Source: a virus. From it: a stretch of DNA of 22,710 bases. The stretch is from the IMG/VR virus record IMGVR_UViG_3300017710_000063, positions 1 through 22,710 of that record. The stretch is one strand, 5' to 3'. Below, piece after piece: positions 7,015-13,742 of the stretch. The notes under the pieces were generated by a model. It was given only the letters and a program-made list of their open reading frames with translations, was not told the origin of the DNA and made no database searches. The stretch's first letter is position 1; each line of letters starts with the position of its first letter. A program made the translations under genes and the position numbers.

Positions 7015-7496
7015 TTGTTCCAACTGAACCAAGGTGTGGGGATTGCACTGTGTGTTGTCATATTGCAGGATTTACTGGTGAATGGTCATACACGGATAAG
7101 TATAACGAAGCAGAGAAGTTCGGTTTACAGTTTGATCCAATGCAGACTTGTAATAAACTCTGTGACACTGGATGTTCTATTCAAGAAAACAAACCTCGTA
7201 TCTGTAGTGAATTTTTCTGTGAGTATGTGAAGCAGGATTTAGACGATCAATACTACCCCAAGGATTGTGGATTCATGGCAACTGTCAATGTCCATGATGA
7301 GAATTATCCTGATGCATGGCCCTACCCCGATACAATTACTATACTATCGATGGACAAGACACTACCACCAGAAATACAATATAACAACAATAAACAATTA
7401 CTAGATAATTTGATTGAAGAGATAGAGATAAGTATAGGTAGAAAGTTACCTGTTGAACTTGAAACTAATCAAGGATGGATATATCTAAGGAGATGA
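7011..7496 (+). CDS. YkgJ-family CxxCxxCC metal-binding protein, copy 2
   Basis: This 161-residue paralogue of the preceding protein is identical to it at 63 of the first 70 residues, including all nine family cysteines (9, 12, 15, 16, 47, 51, 55, 65, 70). It differs in having Tyr at 27 instead of Cys, and an insertion of about seven residues near residue 95 (around ENYPDAWPYPD). The C-terminal half has diverged while keeping the TLPPEIQY and NNNKQLLDNLIEEIE segments. It overlaps copy 1 by ATGA, and its stop lies just ahead of the GTG of the asparagine-synthetase-like gene, with AAGGAG between them. Keeping all ligands in both copies argues that both are functional and may form a heteromeric pair. 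That is inference. Confidence 0.85.
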   Translation: MIVPTEPRCGDCTVCCHIAGFTGEWSYTDKYNEAEKFGLQFDPMQTCNKLCDTGCSIQENKPRICSEFFCEYVKQDLDDQYYPKDCGFMATVNVHDENYPDAWPYPDTITILSMDKTLPPEIQYNNNKQLLDNLIEEIEISIGRKLPVELETNQGWIYLRR

Positions 7497-7497
7497 T

Positions 7498-8898
7498 GTG
7501 AGATTTTTTATTTGTAAAGACCCTTCCAAGTTTACCAAACATAGTTACAAACAATATGGTGAATGGTGCTACTACCATGACGATAAGGTATCCGTCTGGG
7601 AGTGTGATGAGTACATGGTTCTATACTCTGGTTACCTAATCGAAGGTGACATAGAGGATGCGTGTGAGAGATGGAGTTTTGATGACGAGAATGGAAACTT
7701 CTTTGCAATCAAACTAACCAAACGACATTACGATATTTCGATTGACTACTTCCAACAGCATAAGATATTTGTGGCACACAAGTATGGTATAGAAATATCA
7801 AATCACATACCATTTATGACCTGTAATAAGTCAGATGTCGTGTCAAAATATCTAGAAGATGTGCAGTGTTTGGAATATAGCAGAGAAGAGAATAACACAT
7901 TCTATAAGCACATCCAAGGGTGGATGCCGAGGTATGATTATCTTGGTGATACCAAGAGAGCACTCGAAGAAGAAAAGTGGAAAGACCTCGAACCACTTGC
8001 TGACTATATCCATGAATGCATGGAGCAACATTCTAATCTGATAAAGTCTCGTTTTAAAAACAGGTTTATCTCTCTGAGTGAGGGAATCGATTCCGCACTA
8101 CAGACTCAGTACTTTCTGGATGACCCGAAGTATATGTACCATGTCACCCCTGCCGAGGCAGGAGATGATGCAATGAAATACAAACAGTTGACTGCCAAAA
8201 AGTTTTCTGATGTATCTCTGGAAGTTCTTGATCTGAGTAAAGGTGTTGATCTACTGGCAGAGCATTTGGTTGACAGTTCAAATCGTGGAGTTGACTTCCT
8301 ACCCACATTTATGCAGTTGGCAAAACTCGACACCAAACCAGACATTGTAGTATATGGTTCAAATGGAGATGAGATGTGCCTTCATAAGTTGGTTCCCTAC
8401 CTTCATTATGTCATGCAGAACAATAGATCGAAACAACCTTCATTGTTAAAGTTACATATTAAGTCTGAGATAGAAAAAAGAAAGCATTTCTATGGTGCAT
8501 CATATACTGTAGGTAAACATAAGAATGCAATGACATATCTGGATGAGTGGTTGGATGAGTGGTTTCGATATGATAAGAGACCCGAATGGGACAGGGCAAA
8601 GTATGATATGCTCAAAGGTTGGTCTCCCAAACTATATAATAGGAACATTACAGTAAACTCAGATGTATTGTGTACCTCATTGTATTGTGATCGAAGGATA
8701 TTCCACGAGATCAAAAAGACACCGAAGAAGTTCTTGTTGGGTGATGCACTGGACACTCCGATTCAGAAGATGTTGTTGAAGAGACATAACTACGAATTTA
8801 TAACTCCACACAAGGATGCTGTACAGGCAGATTACCAAGAGATGAGGGAGAGTGTCTTTGATGCAACTTTCTCCCATGATATTGGACAAAACATATAA
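7498..8898 (+). CDS. Asparagine-synthetase-like protein with altered PP-loop and no glutaminase Cys
   Basis: The protein has 466 residues and starts at GTG 7498 with AAGGAG five bases upstream. Residues about 30-105 look like the class II amidotransferase (Ntn) part of AsnB-type proteins (VLYSGYLIEGDIEDACERW, later IFVAHKYGIEIS). The chain begins MRFF, so the catalytic Cys2 is absent. Residues 191-200 (ISLSEGIDSA) correspond to the SGGxDS PP-loop that binds ATP, with Glu in place of the first Gly. Residues 286-292 (YGSNGDE) match the GADE region of the family. Known relatives adenylate a carboxylate and transfer ammonia, or close a ring as in lasso-peptide and beta-lactam synthetases. Here glutamine hydrolysis is not expected; ATP-dependent amidation or ring closure remains possible. 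It ends the cassette that begins with a glycosyltransferase. Family membership is fairly sure, the reaction is not. Confidence 0.7.
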   Translation: MRFFICKDPSKFTKHSYKQYGEWCYYHDDKVSVWECDEYMVLYSGYLIEGDIEDACERWSFDDENGNFFAIKLTKRHYDISIDYFQQHKIFVAHKYGIEISNHIPFMTCNKSDVVSKYLEDVQCLEYSREENNTFYKHIQGWMPRYDYLGDTKRALEEEKWKDLEPLADYIHECMEQHSNLIKSRFKNRFISLSEGIDSALQTQYFLDDPKYMYHVTPAEAGDDAMKYKQLTAKKFSDVSLEVLDLSKGVDLLAEHLVDSSNRGVDFLPTFMQLAKLDTKPDIVVYGSNGDEMCLHKLVPYLHYVMQNNRSKQPSLLKLHIKSEIEKRKHFYGASYTVGKHKNAMTYLDEWLDEWFRYDKRPEWDRAKYDMLKGWSPKLYNRNITVNSDVLCTSLYCDRRIFHEIKKTPKKFLLGDALDTPIQKMLLKRHNYEFITPHKDAVQADYQEMRESVFDATFSHDIGQNI

Positions 8899-8915
8899 CT
8901 GAAAGACTTTTTGAG

Positions 8916-8923
8916 TATAAATA
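8916..8923 (+). promoter_or_regulatory. T4-type late promoter box TATAAATA next to a start codon
   Basis: This is an exact match to the T4 late-promoter consensus, in the 30-base gap after the asparagine-synthetase-like gene. If the box occupies -13 to -6, as in T4, transcription would start at 8929, the A of the ATG of the next gene. That would make a leaderless message. No good ribosome binding site lies before that ATG, which fits. Confidence 0.5.
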
Positions 8924-8928
8924 GAACT

Positions 8929-9522
8929 ATGGGATTACTAAAGACAGCGGCAGACCTCGTATACACGATTCGATTCTTGAAATTGTTGGTTACTCCGATC
9001 ACGGATACCGAAGCATTCAAGGCAGGGATTATTGACGAGAACGGAAAAAAACGCAAGGACTTCAATACGAATAGTACTGATGACCGTGAAGCATATCGTT
9101 CTCATTATACACCCTTTCATCGATTGGTATTCAATTTAAAGAAGATCATGGCAAAGGCACCGGGAGGTCAGTCTGTGGTCGCAAGGTATGGAGCGGCACT
9201 TGCACTGATCAAAGAGCATGGTGAACTGTCTGATAAGAATCTAGACAAGATACACGCAGAGACAGGCATCGACATCTTAGATTGCCTTGCTGAAAATTCA
9301 CAGTGGTTTGTCTTGGAAGATAAACAACTATCACCGGGAATATATCGTATCAAACACGATACAATAAATGGTCTGTGTAGAGAAGTACACAAAGACGATA
9401 AGATAAGGGTACTAGAAGATACATTCCCCTTTGATGAGATTTTGGGCATCGACATTTACAAAGGAGTACACGTTGCATCACAGGCAGAAGTGTATTTCAC
9501 TACAGGGGAGATCACCCGATGA
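8929..9522 (+). CDS. Conserved marine T4-like phage protein of unknown function
   Basis: This 197-residue protein begins at ATG 8929 with GLLKTAADLVYTIRFLKLL, then VTPITDTEAFKAGIIDENG. I recognise this start and the later NSQWFVLEDKQLSPGIYRI segment from hypothetical proteins shared by many marine T4-like phages. A TTG at 8911 would add six residues but would place the late box inside the gene, so I prefer the ATG. The protein is mixed alpha/beta without membrane segments or cofactor motifs, and the final third (IRVLEDTFPFDEILGIDIYK) looks like a beta domain. Its stop overlaps the 48-residue gene that follows by ATGA. The late-type box suggests a virion component or morphogenesis factor. The function is not known to me. 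Confidence 0.7.
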   Translation: MGLLKTAADLVYTIRFLKLLVTPITDTEAFKAGIIDENGKKRKDFNTNSTDDREAYRSHYTPFHRLVFNLKKIMAKAPGGQSVVARYGAALALIKEHGELSDKNLDKIHAETGIDILDCLAENSQWFVLEDKQLSPGIYRIKHDTINGLCREVHKDDKIRVLEDTFPFDEILGIDIYKGVHVASQAEVYFTTGEITR

Positions 9523-9665
9523 GAAAAGGTTTCAAAGACTTCTATGAGGAGATGACATCAACTGCCTCAGTTGCAGGAGCAGGAGACAATCCAGAAAAGA
9601 TTGTGCCAGTTCATCTCAAGAAGAAAAAGAAAGAAAAACCAAATGTAATTAAACGAGGTAAATAA
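9519..9665 (+). CDS. 48-residue phage protein with capsid-targeting-like N-terminus
   Basis: This short gene starts at ATG 9519, overlapping the previous TGA. The product begins MRKGFKDFYEEM, reminiscent of the short amphipathic leaders of packaged phage proteins. It continues TSTASVAGAGDNPEKIVP and ends in a Lys cluster (HLKKKKKEKP). The acidic-then-basic layout and small size suggest a packaged or scaffold-associated peptide. I believe similar starts occur on larger marine phage proteins. The ORF is supported by its overlap with the upstream gene and by the following GTG gene starting two bases after its stop. No function is assigned. Confidence 0.6.
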   Translation: MRKGFKDFYEEMTSTASVAGAGDNPEKIVPVHLKKKKKEKPNVIKRGK

Positions 9666-9667
9666 TT

Positions 9668-10129
9668 GTGCTAAGTGGATTATTAGGCAGTGTATTGGGG
9701 TTTGGAGGTTCTGTTGTTCCTGCTATCACCGATCACTTTAAAACAAAAGCAAACAACAAATTTGAACTCCAGAAGATGGAGAAGATGGCAGAACTCCGTG
9801 CCGCTGGATTTGACCATGAAATAAAAATGTATGAACAGATGGGTGCTGACAAAGAGCATGATCGTCTGATTCAACATGACATCTCAATCAACCAATCAAC
9901 AGGCATTATTGCAGGACTACAGAAGTCTGTCCGACCTGTAATCACCTATGCCTTTTTTGGTCTGTTCTGTGCAATCGAATATACTCTTCTGATGCAAGCA
10001 ATGGAAGAGGGCAAGTCAGTTGCAGAATCAATCAACATCCTATGGGATGATGACACCAAGGCAATCTTTGCCGCCATCATGTCATTCTGGTTTGGTTCTC
10101 GTGCAGTAGAAAAAGCACGGTCAAAATAG
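9668..10129 (+). CDS. 3TM holin (GTA_holin_3TM-like)
   Basis: The protein has 153 residues and starts at GTG 9668 with GAGG nine bases upstream. Segment 1 (about 3-20, LSGLLGSVLGFGGSVVPAI) is hydrophobic. A charged helical stretch follows (about 23-75), then KSVRPVITYAFFGLFCAIEY (86-105), and a last hydrophobic segment near 132-145 (AIFAAIMSFWFGSRAVEK). The SVRPVITY motif, final WFGSR and overall layout match the holin family first described for gene transfer agents (PF11351), which permeabilises the inner membrane so that a murein hydrolase can reach the wall. The likely partner here is the M15 peptidase at 17667, which lies far from it. It is the last gene before the nrd promoter. Confidence 0.75.
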   Translation: MLSGLLGSVLGFGGSVVPAITDHFKTKANNKFELQKMEKMAELRAAGFDHEIKMYEQMGADKEHDRLIQHDISINQSTGIIAGLQKSVRPVITYAFFGLFCAIEYTLLMQAMEEGKSVAESINILWDDDTKAIFAAIMSFWFGSRAVEKARSK

Positions 10130-10142
10130 ACTAAAATATTTC

Positions 10143-10172
10143 TTGACATATACCCCCTTTGTGGGGTATAAT
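10143..10172 (+). promoter_or_regulatory. Perfect sigma-70-type promoter of the nrd operon
   Basis: TTGACA (10143-10148) and TATAAT (10167-10172) are separated by 18 bases, so both hexamers match the bacterial consensus exactly. The expected transcript starts near 10179, giving a leader of roughly 65 bases before the nrdA ATG at 10246. The host polymerase alone should be able to read it. Confidence 0.85.
10149..10170 (+). promoter_or_regulatory. Palindrome filling the -35/-10 spacer (candidate operator)
   Basis: TATACCCC (10149-10156) and GGGGTATA (10163-10170) form a perfect 8-bp inverted repeat with a 6-base centre. It lies exactly between the promoter hexamers and overlaps the first four bases of the -10 box. 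A protein bound here would block polymerase. Related half-sites recur downstream at 10193-10200 and 10224-10231. Confidence 0.5.
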
Positions 10173-10192
10173 AGCATACTTGAAAAAACGAA

Positions 10193-10231
10193 AGGGTATA
10201 TATAATATTACCCTCCGAAAAATTATACCCT
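10193..10231 (+). promoter_or_regulatory. Second inverted repeat in the nrdA leader
   Basis: AGGGTATA (10193-10200) and TATACCCT (10224-10231) are perfect inverted repeats separated by 23 bases, inside the predicted leader between the promoter and the ATG at 10246. The right arm extends as TATACCCTATG, which is repeated exactly at 19614-19624. It could be a second operator or an RNA stem. Confidence 0.4.
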
Positions 10232-10245
10232 ATGGAAAAGACAAT

Positions 10246-12234
10246 ATGACCCTAAAAATTGATAAGAAGAAAGACGACCTACTAGCAGAATACGCAGTAG
10301 GAATGTTAAAAGATTTCTACCTAAATGATTATGAGAAGAGTCCACAAGAGGGTTTCGCAAGAGCAAGTAAAGCATGGAGTAAATACCGATATGAGATGGA
10401 TGATGCATTAGCACAACGTCTCTATGATTATGTCTCAAACAAATGGTTCATGTTTGCATCACCAGTTCTATCGAATGCACCCAATGGACACGACATGAAA
10501 AGCAAAGGGATGCCCATCTCTTGTTTCCTAACCTATGTTCCAGATACCCTAGAAGGATTGATCGGTCACTCATCTGAGTTGAGATGGTTGTCTGTCTATG
10601 GTGGTGGTGTAGGTGGTCACTGGTCAGATGTTCGGACAGTATCCGACATTGCACCGGGACCGATTCCTTTTCTTCATACTGTAGATGCCGACATGATCGC
10701 ATACAGACAGGGTAAGACTCGGAAGGGTTCGTATGCCGCCTACATGGATGTCAGTCATCCAGACATTATTGAATTTCTAAATCTCAGAGTACCTACTGGT
10801 GATGTGCAACGAAAGGCACTGAACCTACACAACGCAATCAACATTTCTGACGAGTTCATGGACTGTGTGTCTATGGGTTTTGATTGGAGTTTGCGAGACC
10901 CCAAGGATGACACTGTAAAAGAAACGATCCCTGCTCGTAAACTGTGGGAACGCATTCTTGAAACAAGATTCCGTACAGGTGAACCATATCTGAACTTCAT
11001 CGATACGGCAAACAAAGCACTACCCCAATCACTAAAAGATAAAGGATTAAAGATTAATGGTTCAAATTTATGCAATGAGATACATCTGCCCACAGATGGA
11101 GACCGTACTGCCGTTTGTTGCCTATCTTCTCTCAATCTAGAGTATTATGATGAGTGGAAAGACACGAGCATTGTTCGGGATATTATTAGGATGTTGGATA
11201 ATGTTCTGGAGTACTTCATCAACGAAGCACCAGACACTATACCAAGAGCAAAGTATTCTGCAAAGCAAGAACGAAGCATTGGACTCGGAGCAATGGGATT
11301 CCATTCCTTGTTACAAAAACATGGAGTCGCATGGGAATCTGAATCGGCAAGAGAGATCAATAAAGTCGTATTCAAACACATCAACTCTGAGGCAGTCGCA
11401 GAGACAAAACTGCTTGCGAAAGAAAGAGGAGAGTATCCCGATGGAGAGGGAACTGGAAGAAGGAATGCCCATCTTCTTGCGATTGCACCTAATGCCTCGT
11501 CTGGTGTGATTCTATCAACAAGTCCTTCTATCGAACCGATGAAGGCAAACGCATATACCCATCGTACAAGAGCAGGATCATTCCTTGTGAAAAACAAGTA
11601 CTTGACTCGACTCTTGGATGAGAAGGGTGAGAACAACCAGTCCAACTGGACATCTATTATCACCAATAAAGGATCGGTACAACATCTACCGTTTCTGACC
11701 GAAGGTGAGAAGGCAATCTACAAGACTGCCGCTGAGTTGGATATGAACTGGGTTGTTACCCACGCATCCGAAAGACAACCCTACATTTGTCAAGGGCAGA
11801 GTGTAAACTTATTCTTCCCATCGGGTGCAGAGAAGTCCTATGTAAATAAGGTACATCTCAAAGCATGGAGAGAAGGACTGAAAGGTCTGTACTATCTCCG
11901 TACCGAAGCAAAGCAACGTGCCGAAAATGTATCGGAGAAAGTAGAACGAGTTGCATTACAAGGTGATACTCGGTCAATCGTCTACACCAAGGGCAACTGT
12001 CCTTTCTGTGCAATGGCAATGGAGGAACTCAAGTTGAGAGGGATTCCATTTGACAAGATTGACCTTGCCGATATTGGCAAGACTGCGAGAGAGGTTACTG
12101 GTCGAGAGGTCAAGACTGTACCGCAGATTTATATCGAAGGTGAATATGTAGGTGGTTATGAAGAACTAATGGCATATCTAGACCGACCATTAGAAACTGG
12201 AGAAACTGACGAATGTCGTGCTTGCGAGGGTTAG
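10246..12234 (+). CDS. nrdA: Class Ia ribonucleotide reductase large subunit with fused glutaredoxin
   Basis: This is the catalytic subunit that reduces ribonucleotides to deoxyribonucleotides for phage DNA synthesis. It has 662 residues from ATG 10246; an upstream in-frame extension runs through the promoter and is rejected. There is no ATP-cone at the N-terminus, so dATP shut-off is not expected. Catalytic residues are visible: C93 (PISCFL), N274/C276/E278 (SNLCNEI), Cys at 291-292 (AVCCLSS) and the radical-transfer pair Y549-Y550 (GLYYLRT). After a charged linker (about 552-572) comes a complete glutaredoxin domain: CPFC at 585-588, TVPQIYI at 624-630 and GG at 636-637. The chain ends DECRACEG, matching the mobile redox Cys pair at the end of standard NrdA. 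The fusion therefore sits between the catalytic domain and its terminal cysteines. It is followed by iscU after 3 bases and then nrdB. Confidence 0.95.
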   Translation: MTLKIDKKKDDLLAEYAVGMLKDFYLNDYEKSPQEGFARASKAWSKYRYEMDDALAQRLYDYVSNKWFMFASPVLSNAPNGHDMKSKGMPISCFLTYVPDTLEGLIGHSSELRWLSVYGGGVGGHWSDVRTVSDIAPGPIPFLHTVDADMIAYRQGKTRKGSYAAYMDVSHPDIIEFLNLRVPTGDVQRKALNLHNAINISDEFMDCVSMGFDWSLRDPKDDTVKETIPARKLWERILETRFRTGEPYLNFIDTANKALPQSLKDKGLKINGSNLCNEIHLPTDGDRTAVCCLSSLNLEYYDEWKDTSIVRDIIRMLDNVLEYFINEAPDTIPRAKYSAKQERSIGLGAMGFHSLLQKHGVAWESESAREINKVVFKHINSEAVAETKLLAKERGEYPDGEGTGRRNAHLLAIAPNASSGVILSTSPSIEPMKANAYTHRTRAGSFLVKNKYLTRLLDEKGENNQSNWTSIITNKGSVQHLPFLTEGEKAIYKTAAELDMNWVVTHASERQPYICQGQSVNLFFPSGAEKSYVNKVHLKAWREGLKGLYYLRTEAKQRAENVSEKVERVALQGDTRSIVYTKGNCPFCAMAMEELKLRGIPFDKIDLADIGKTAREVTGREVKTVPQIYIEGEYVGGYEELMAYLDRPLETGETDECRACEG

Positions 12235-12237
12235 CAG

Positions 12238-12618
12238 ATGGCATACTCAGAGAAGGTTCTTGACCACTACGAGAACCCAAGGAATGTAGGAAAATTTAAC
12301 AAACAAGATTCTGACATTGGAACAGGCATGGTAGGTGCTCCTGCTTGTGGAGATGTTATGCAACTACAAATAAAGGTGAATGACAATGGAATTATCGAAG
12401 ATGCTAAATTTAAAACCTACGGATGCGGAAGTGCTATCGCATCTTCCTCCCTGCTTACCGAATGGGTTAAAGGTCGCAATCTTGATGAAGCAGGGAATAT
12501 TAAAAACACGGACATTGCATCAGAACTCGCACTACCACCAGTCAAAATCCACTGTAGTGTACTTGCCGAAGATGCGATAAAGGCGGCAATAAAAGATTAC
12601 AAAGATAAAAGGAAATAA
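12238..12618 (+). CDS. iscU: IscU-type iron-sulfur cluster scaffold protein
   Basis: This 126-residue protein is essentially full length for the family. It carries the three cluster-ligand cysteines C37 (GAPACGD), C63 (YGCGSAIASSS) and C106 (KIHCSVLAEDAIK), plus D39 and H105. The LPPVK motif at 99-103 is the HscA-chaperone recognition site of true IscU. IscU assembles [2Fe-2S] and [4Fe-4S] clusters on sulfur delivered by a cysteine desulfurase and passes them to client proteins. No desulfurase or chaperone is seen here, so the phage protein probably plugs into the host ISC machinery. It lies 3 bases after nrdA and 3 before nrdB, in one operon. Possible clients are a ferredoxin that maintains the NrdB di-iron cofactor, or the phage radical SAM protein at 20791. 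The client is inference. Confidence 0.93.
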   Translation: MAYSEKVLDHYENPRNVGKFNKQDSDIGTGMVGAPACGDVMQLQIKVNDNGIIEDAKFKTYGCGSAIASSSLLTEWVKGRNLDEAGNIKNTDIASELALPPVKIHCSVLAEDAIKAAIKDYKDKRK

Positions 12619-12621
12619 CAC

Positions 12622-13617
12622 ATGGCATTATTAGATTTTAGCAAAACATACAAACCCTTCCTCTACCCTTGGGCAGTGGAACTAACTACCAAGCACGAAG
12701 AGATTCATTGGGTCGAGGATGAGGCAGAATTATCCGAGGACATCCAAGACTGGAGAACCAAACTCTCCGAAGAAGAGAAAGAGTTTATCACCCAAGTACT
12801 AAGATTGTTTACTCAGTCAGATGTACAGGTAGGTGAGAATTACCATGAGTTATTGATTCCGAAGTTCAAGAACAACGAGGTTCGTAATATGTTGGCATCC
12901 TTTGCAAATCGTGAAGGTGTACACCAACGAGCATATGCACTGTTGAACGATACACTGGGTCTACCAGACGAAGAGCATTCTGCGTTTATGGAATATAAAG
13001 AGATGGCAGACAAGATCGACTTTATGAAAGAGGGTGACATCAACTCTCACACTGGTCTTGCACTTGTACTGGCACAGTCTGTATTCAACGAAGGTATGTC
13101 TCTGTTCGCATCATTCGTGATGCTACTGAACTTCCAACGATTCGGTAAGATGAAAGGTATGGGTACAATCGTTGAGTGGTCTATCCGAGACGAGACTCTC
13201 CATGTACAGGGTAATGCCAAACTCTTCCGTGAGTTCTGTGAGGAACATCCTCGTATCGTGAACGATGAGTTGAAGTCTAAGATTTACCAGATGGCAAAGA
13301 ACGCAGTCAAGTTGGAAGATCGATTCATCAAACTCGCATACAAGTCTGGAGACATCGAAGGTCTGTCAGAGGAAGATGTGAAACAGTACATCCGACATAT
13401 TGCTGATCGTAGACTATTACAACTGGGTATGAAACCCAAGTTCGGTGTCAAGGACAATCCACTACCTTGGTTGGACTGGGTACTGAATGGTGCATCACAC
13501 GATAACTTCTTTGAGAAACGAGTAACCGAATATTCTGTGAATGGCATGGAAGGTGAATGGGGTTGGGATGAACCCACCGAAGTATGTGGTCTTGATGGTC
13601 AAGGTTGTGCCGCCTAG
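12622..13617 (+). CDS. nrdB: Class Ia ribonucleotide reductase small subunit
   Basis: The 331-residue di-iron radical subunit generates the tyrosyl radical needed by NrdA. The six metal ligands are identifiable: D67 (TQSDVQVG), E98 and H101 (NREGVHQRAY), E157 (VFNEGMS), and E191 and H194 (RDETLH). The radical Tyr is Y105, at the correct spacing after H101. It is shorter than the E. coli protein (about 375 residues), as is usual for phage versions. The C-terminus ends CGLDGQGCAA, with an unusual Cys pair near the tail that normally docks into NrdA. AAGGA precedes the ATG by 8 bases. The stop TAG overlaps the GTG of the zinc-ribbon gene. Confidence 0.95.
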   Translation: MALLDFSKTYKPFLYPWAVELTTKHEEIHWVEDEAELSEDIQDWRTKLSEEEKEFITQVLRLFTQSDVQVGENYHELLIPKFKNNEVRNMLASFANREGVHQRAYALLNDTLGLPDEEHSAFMEYKEMADKIDFMKEGDINSHTGLALVLAQSVFNEGMSLFASFVMLLNFQRFGKMKGMGTIVEWSIRDETLHVQGNAKLFREFCEEHPRIVNDELKSKIYQMAKNAVKLEDRFIKLAYKSGDIEGLSEEDVKQYIRHIADRRLLQLGMKPKFGVKDNPLPWLDWVLNGASHDNFFEKRVTEYSVNGMEGEWGWDEPTEVCGLDGQGCAA

Positions 13618-13742
13618 TGGAAGATGAAGATGATATTACCTACACCCTAGAATGTCATCTGTGCGAGACGGAGACTGAGGTTCTTGTAAAGGATTGTGAA
13701 GAAGAACCTCAGTTTTGTCCCATGTGTGGGGTGGCAATGTGA
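13617..13742 (+). CDS. 41-residue zinc-ribbon mini-protein
   Basis: This very short gene starts at GTG 13617, overlapping the TAG of nrdB by one base (TAGTG), and ends at TGA 13740-13742. The product starts with an acidic run (VEDEDDITYTLE) and contains two CxxC knuckles, CHLC at residues 13-16 and CPMC at 34-37, followed by GVAM. This is the layout of a rubredoxin-like zinc ribbon. The overlap on both sides (nrdB upstream, 2OG oxygenase downstream) supports real translation. Tiny zinc ribbons like this are common in T4-like phages and may be adaptors for nucleic acid or protein binding. The partner is unknown; NrdB or RNA polymerase would be guesses. Confidence 0.7.
   Translation: MEDEDDITYTLECHLCETETEVLVKDCEEEPQFCPMCGVAM

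Larger units (their letters stand above)
6556..7496 (+). repeat. Tandem gene duplication of the CxxCxxCC gene
   Basis: The two adjacent genes begin with 48 identical bases (6556-6603 and 7011-7058) and stay very similar for about 210 bases, then diverge. The identical start suggests a fairly recent duplication, later conversion, or strong constraint on the first Cys cluster. The ATGA junction at 7011-7014 is where the unit was repeated. Confidence 0.85.

Noticed and set aside
10159-10245. Upstream extension of nrdA to a TTG at 10159
   Set aside because: It would translate the -10 box and the leader repeats. The ATG at 10246 gives the expected NrdA start.
11145-11666. 173-residue open frame on the minus strand inside nrdA
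   Set aside because: It lies wholly within a gene with clear catalytic motifs and has no recognisable domain.
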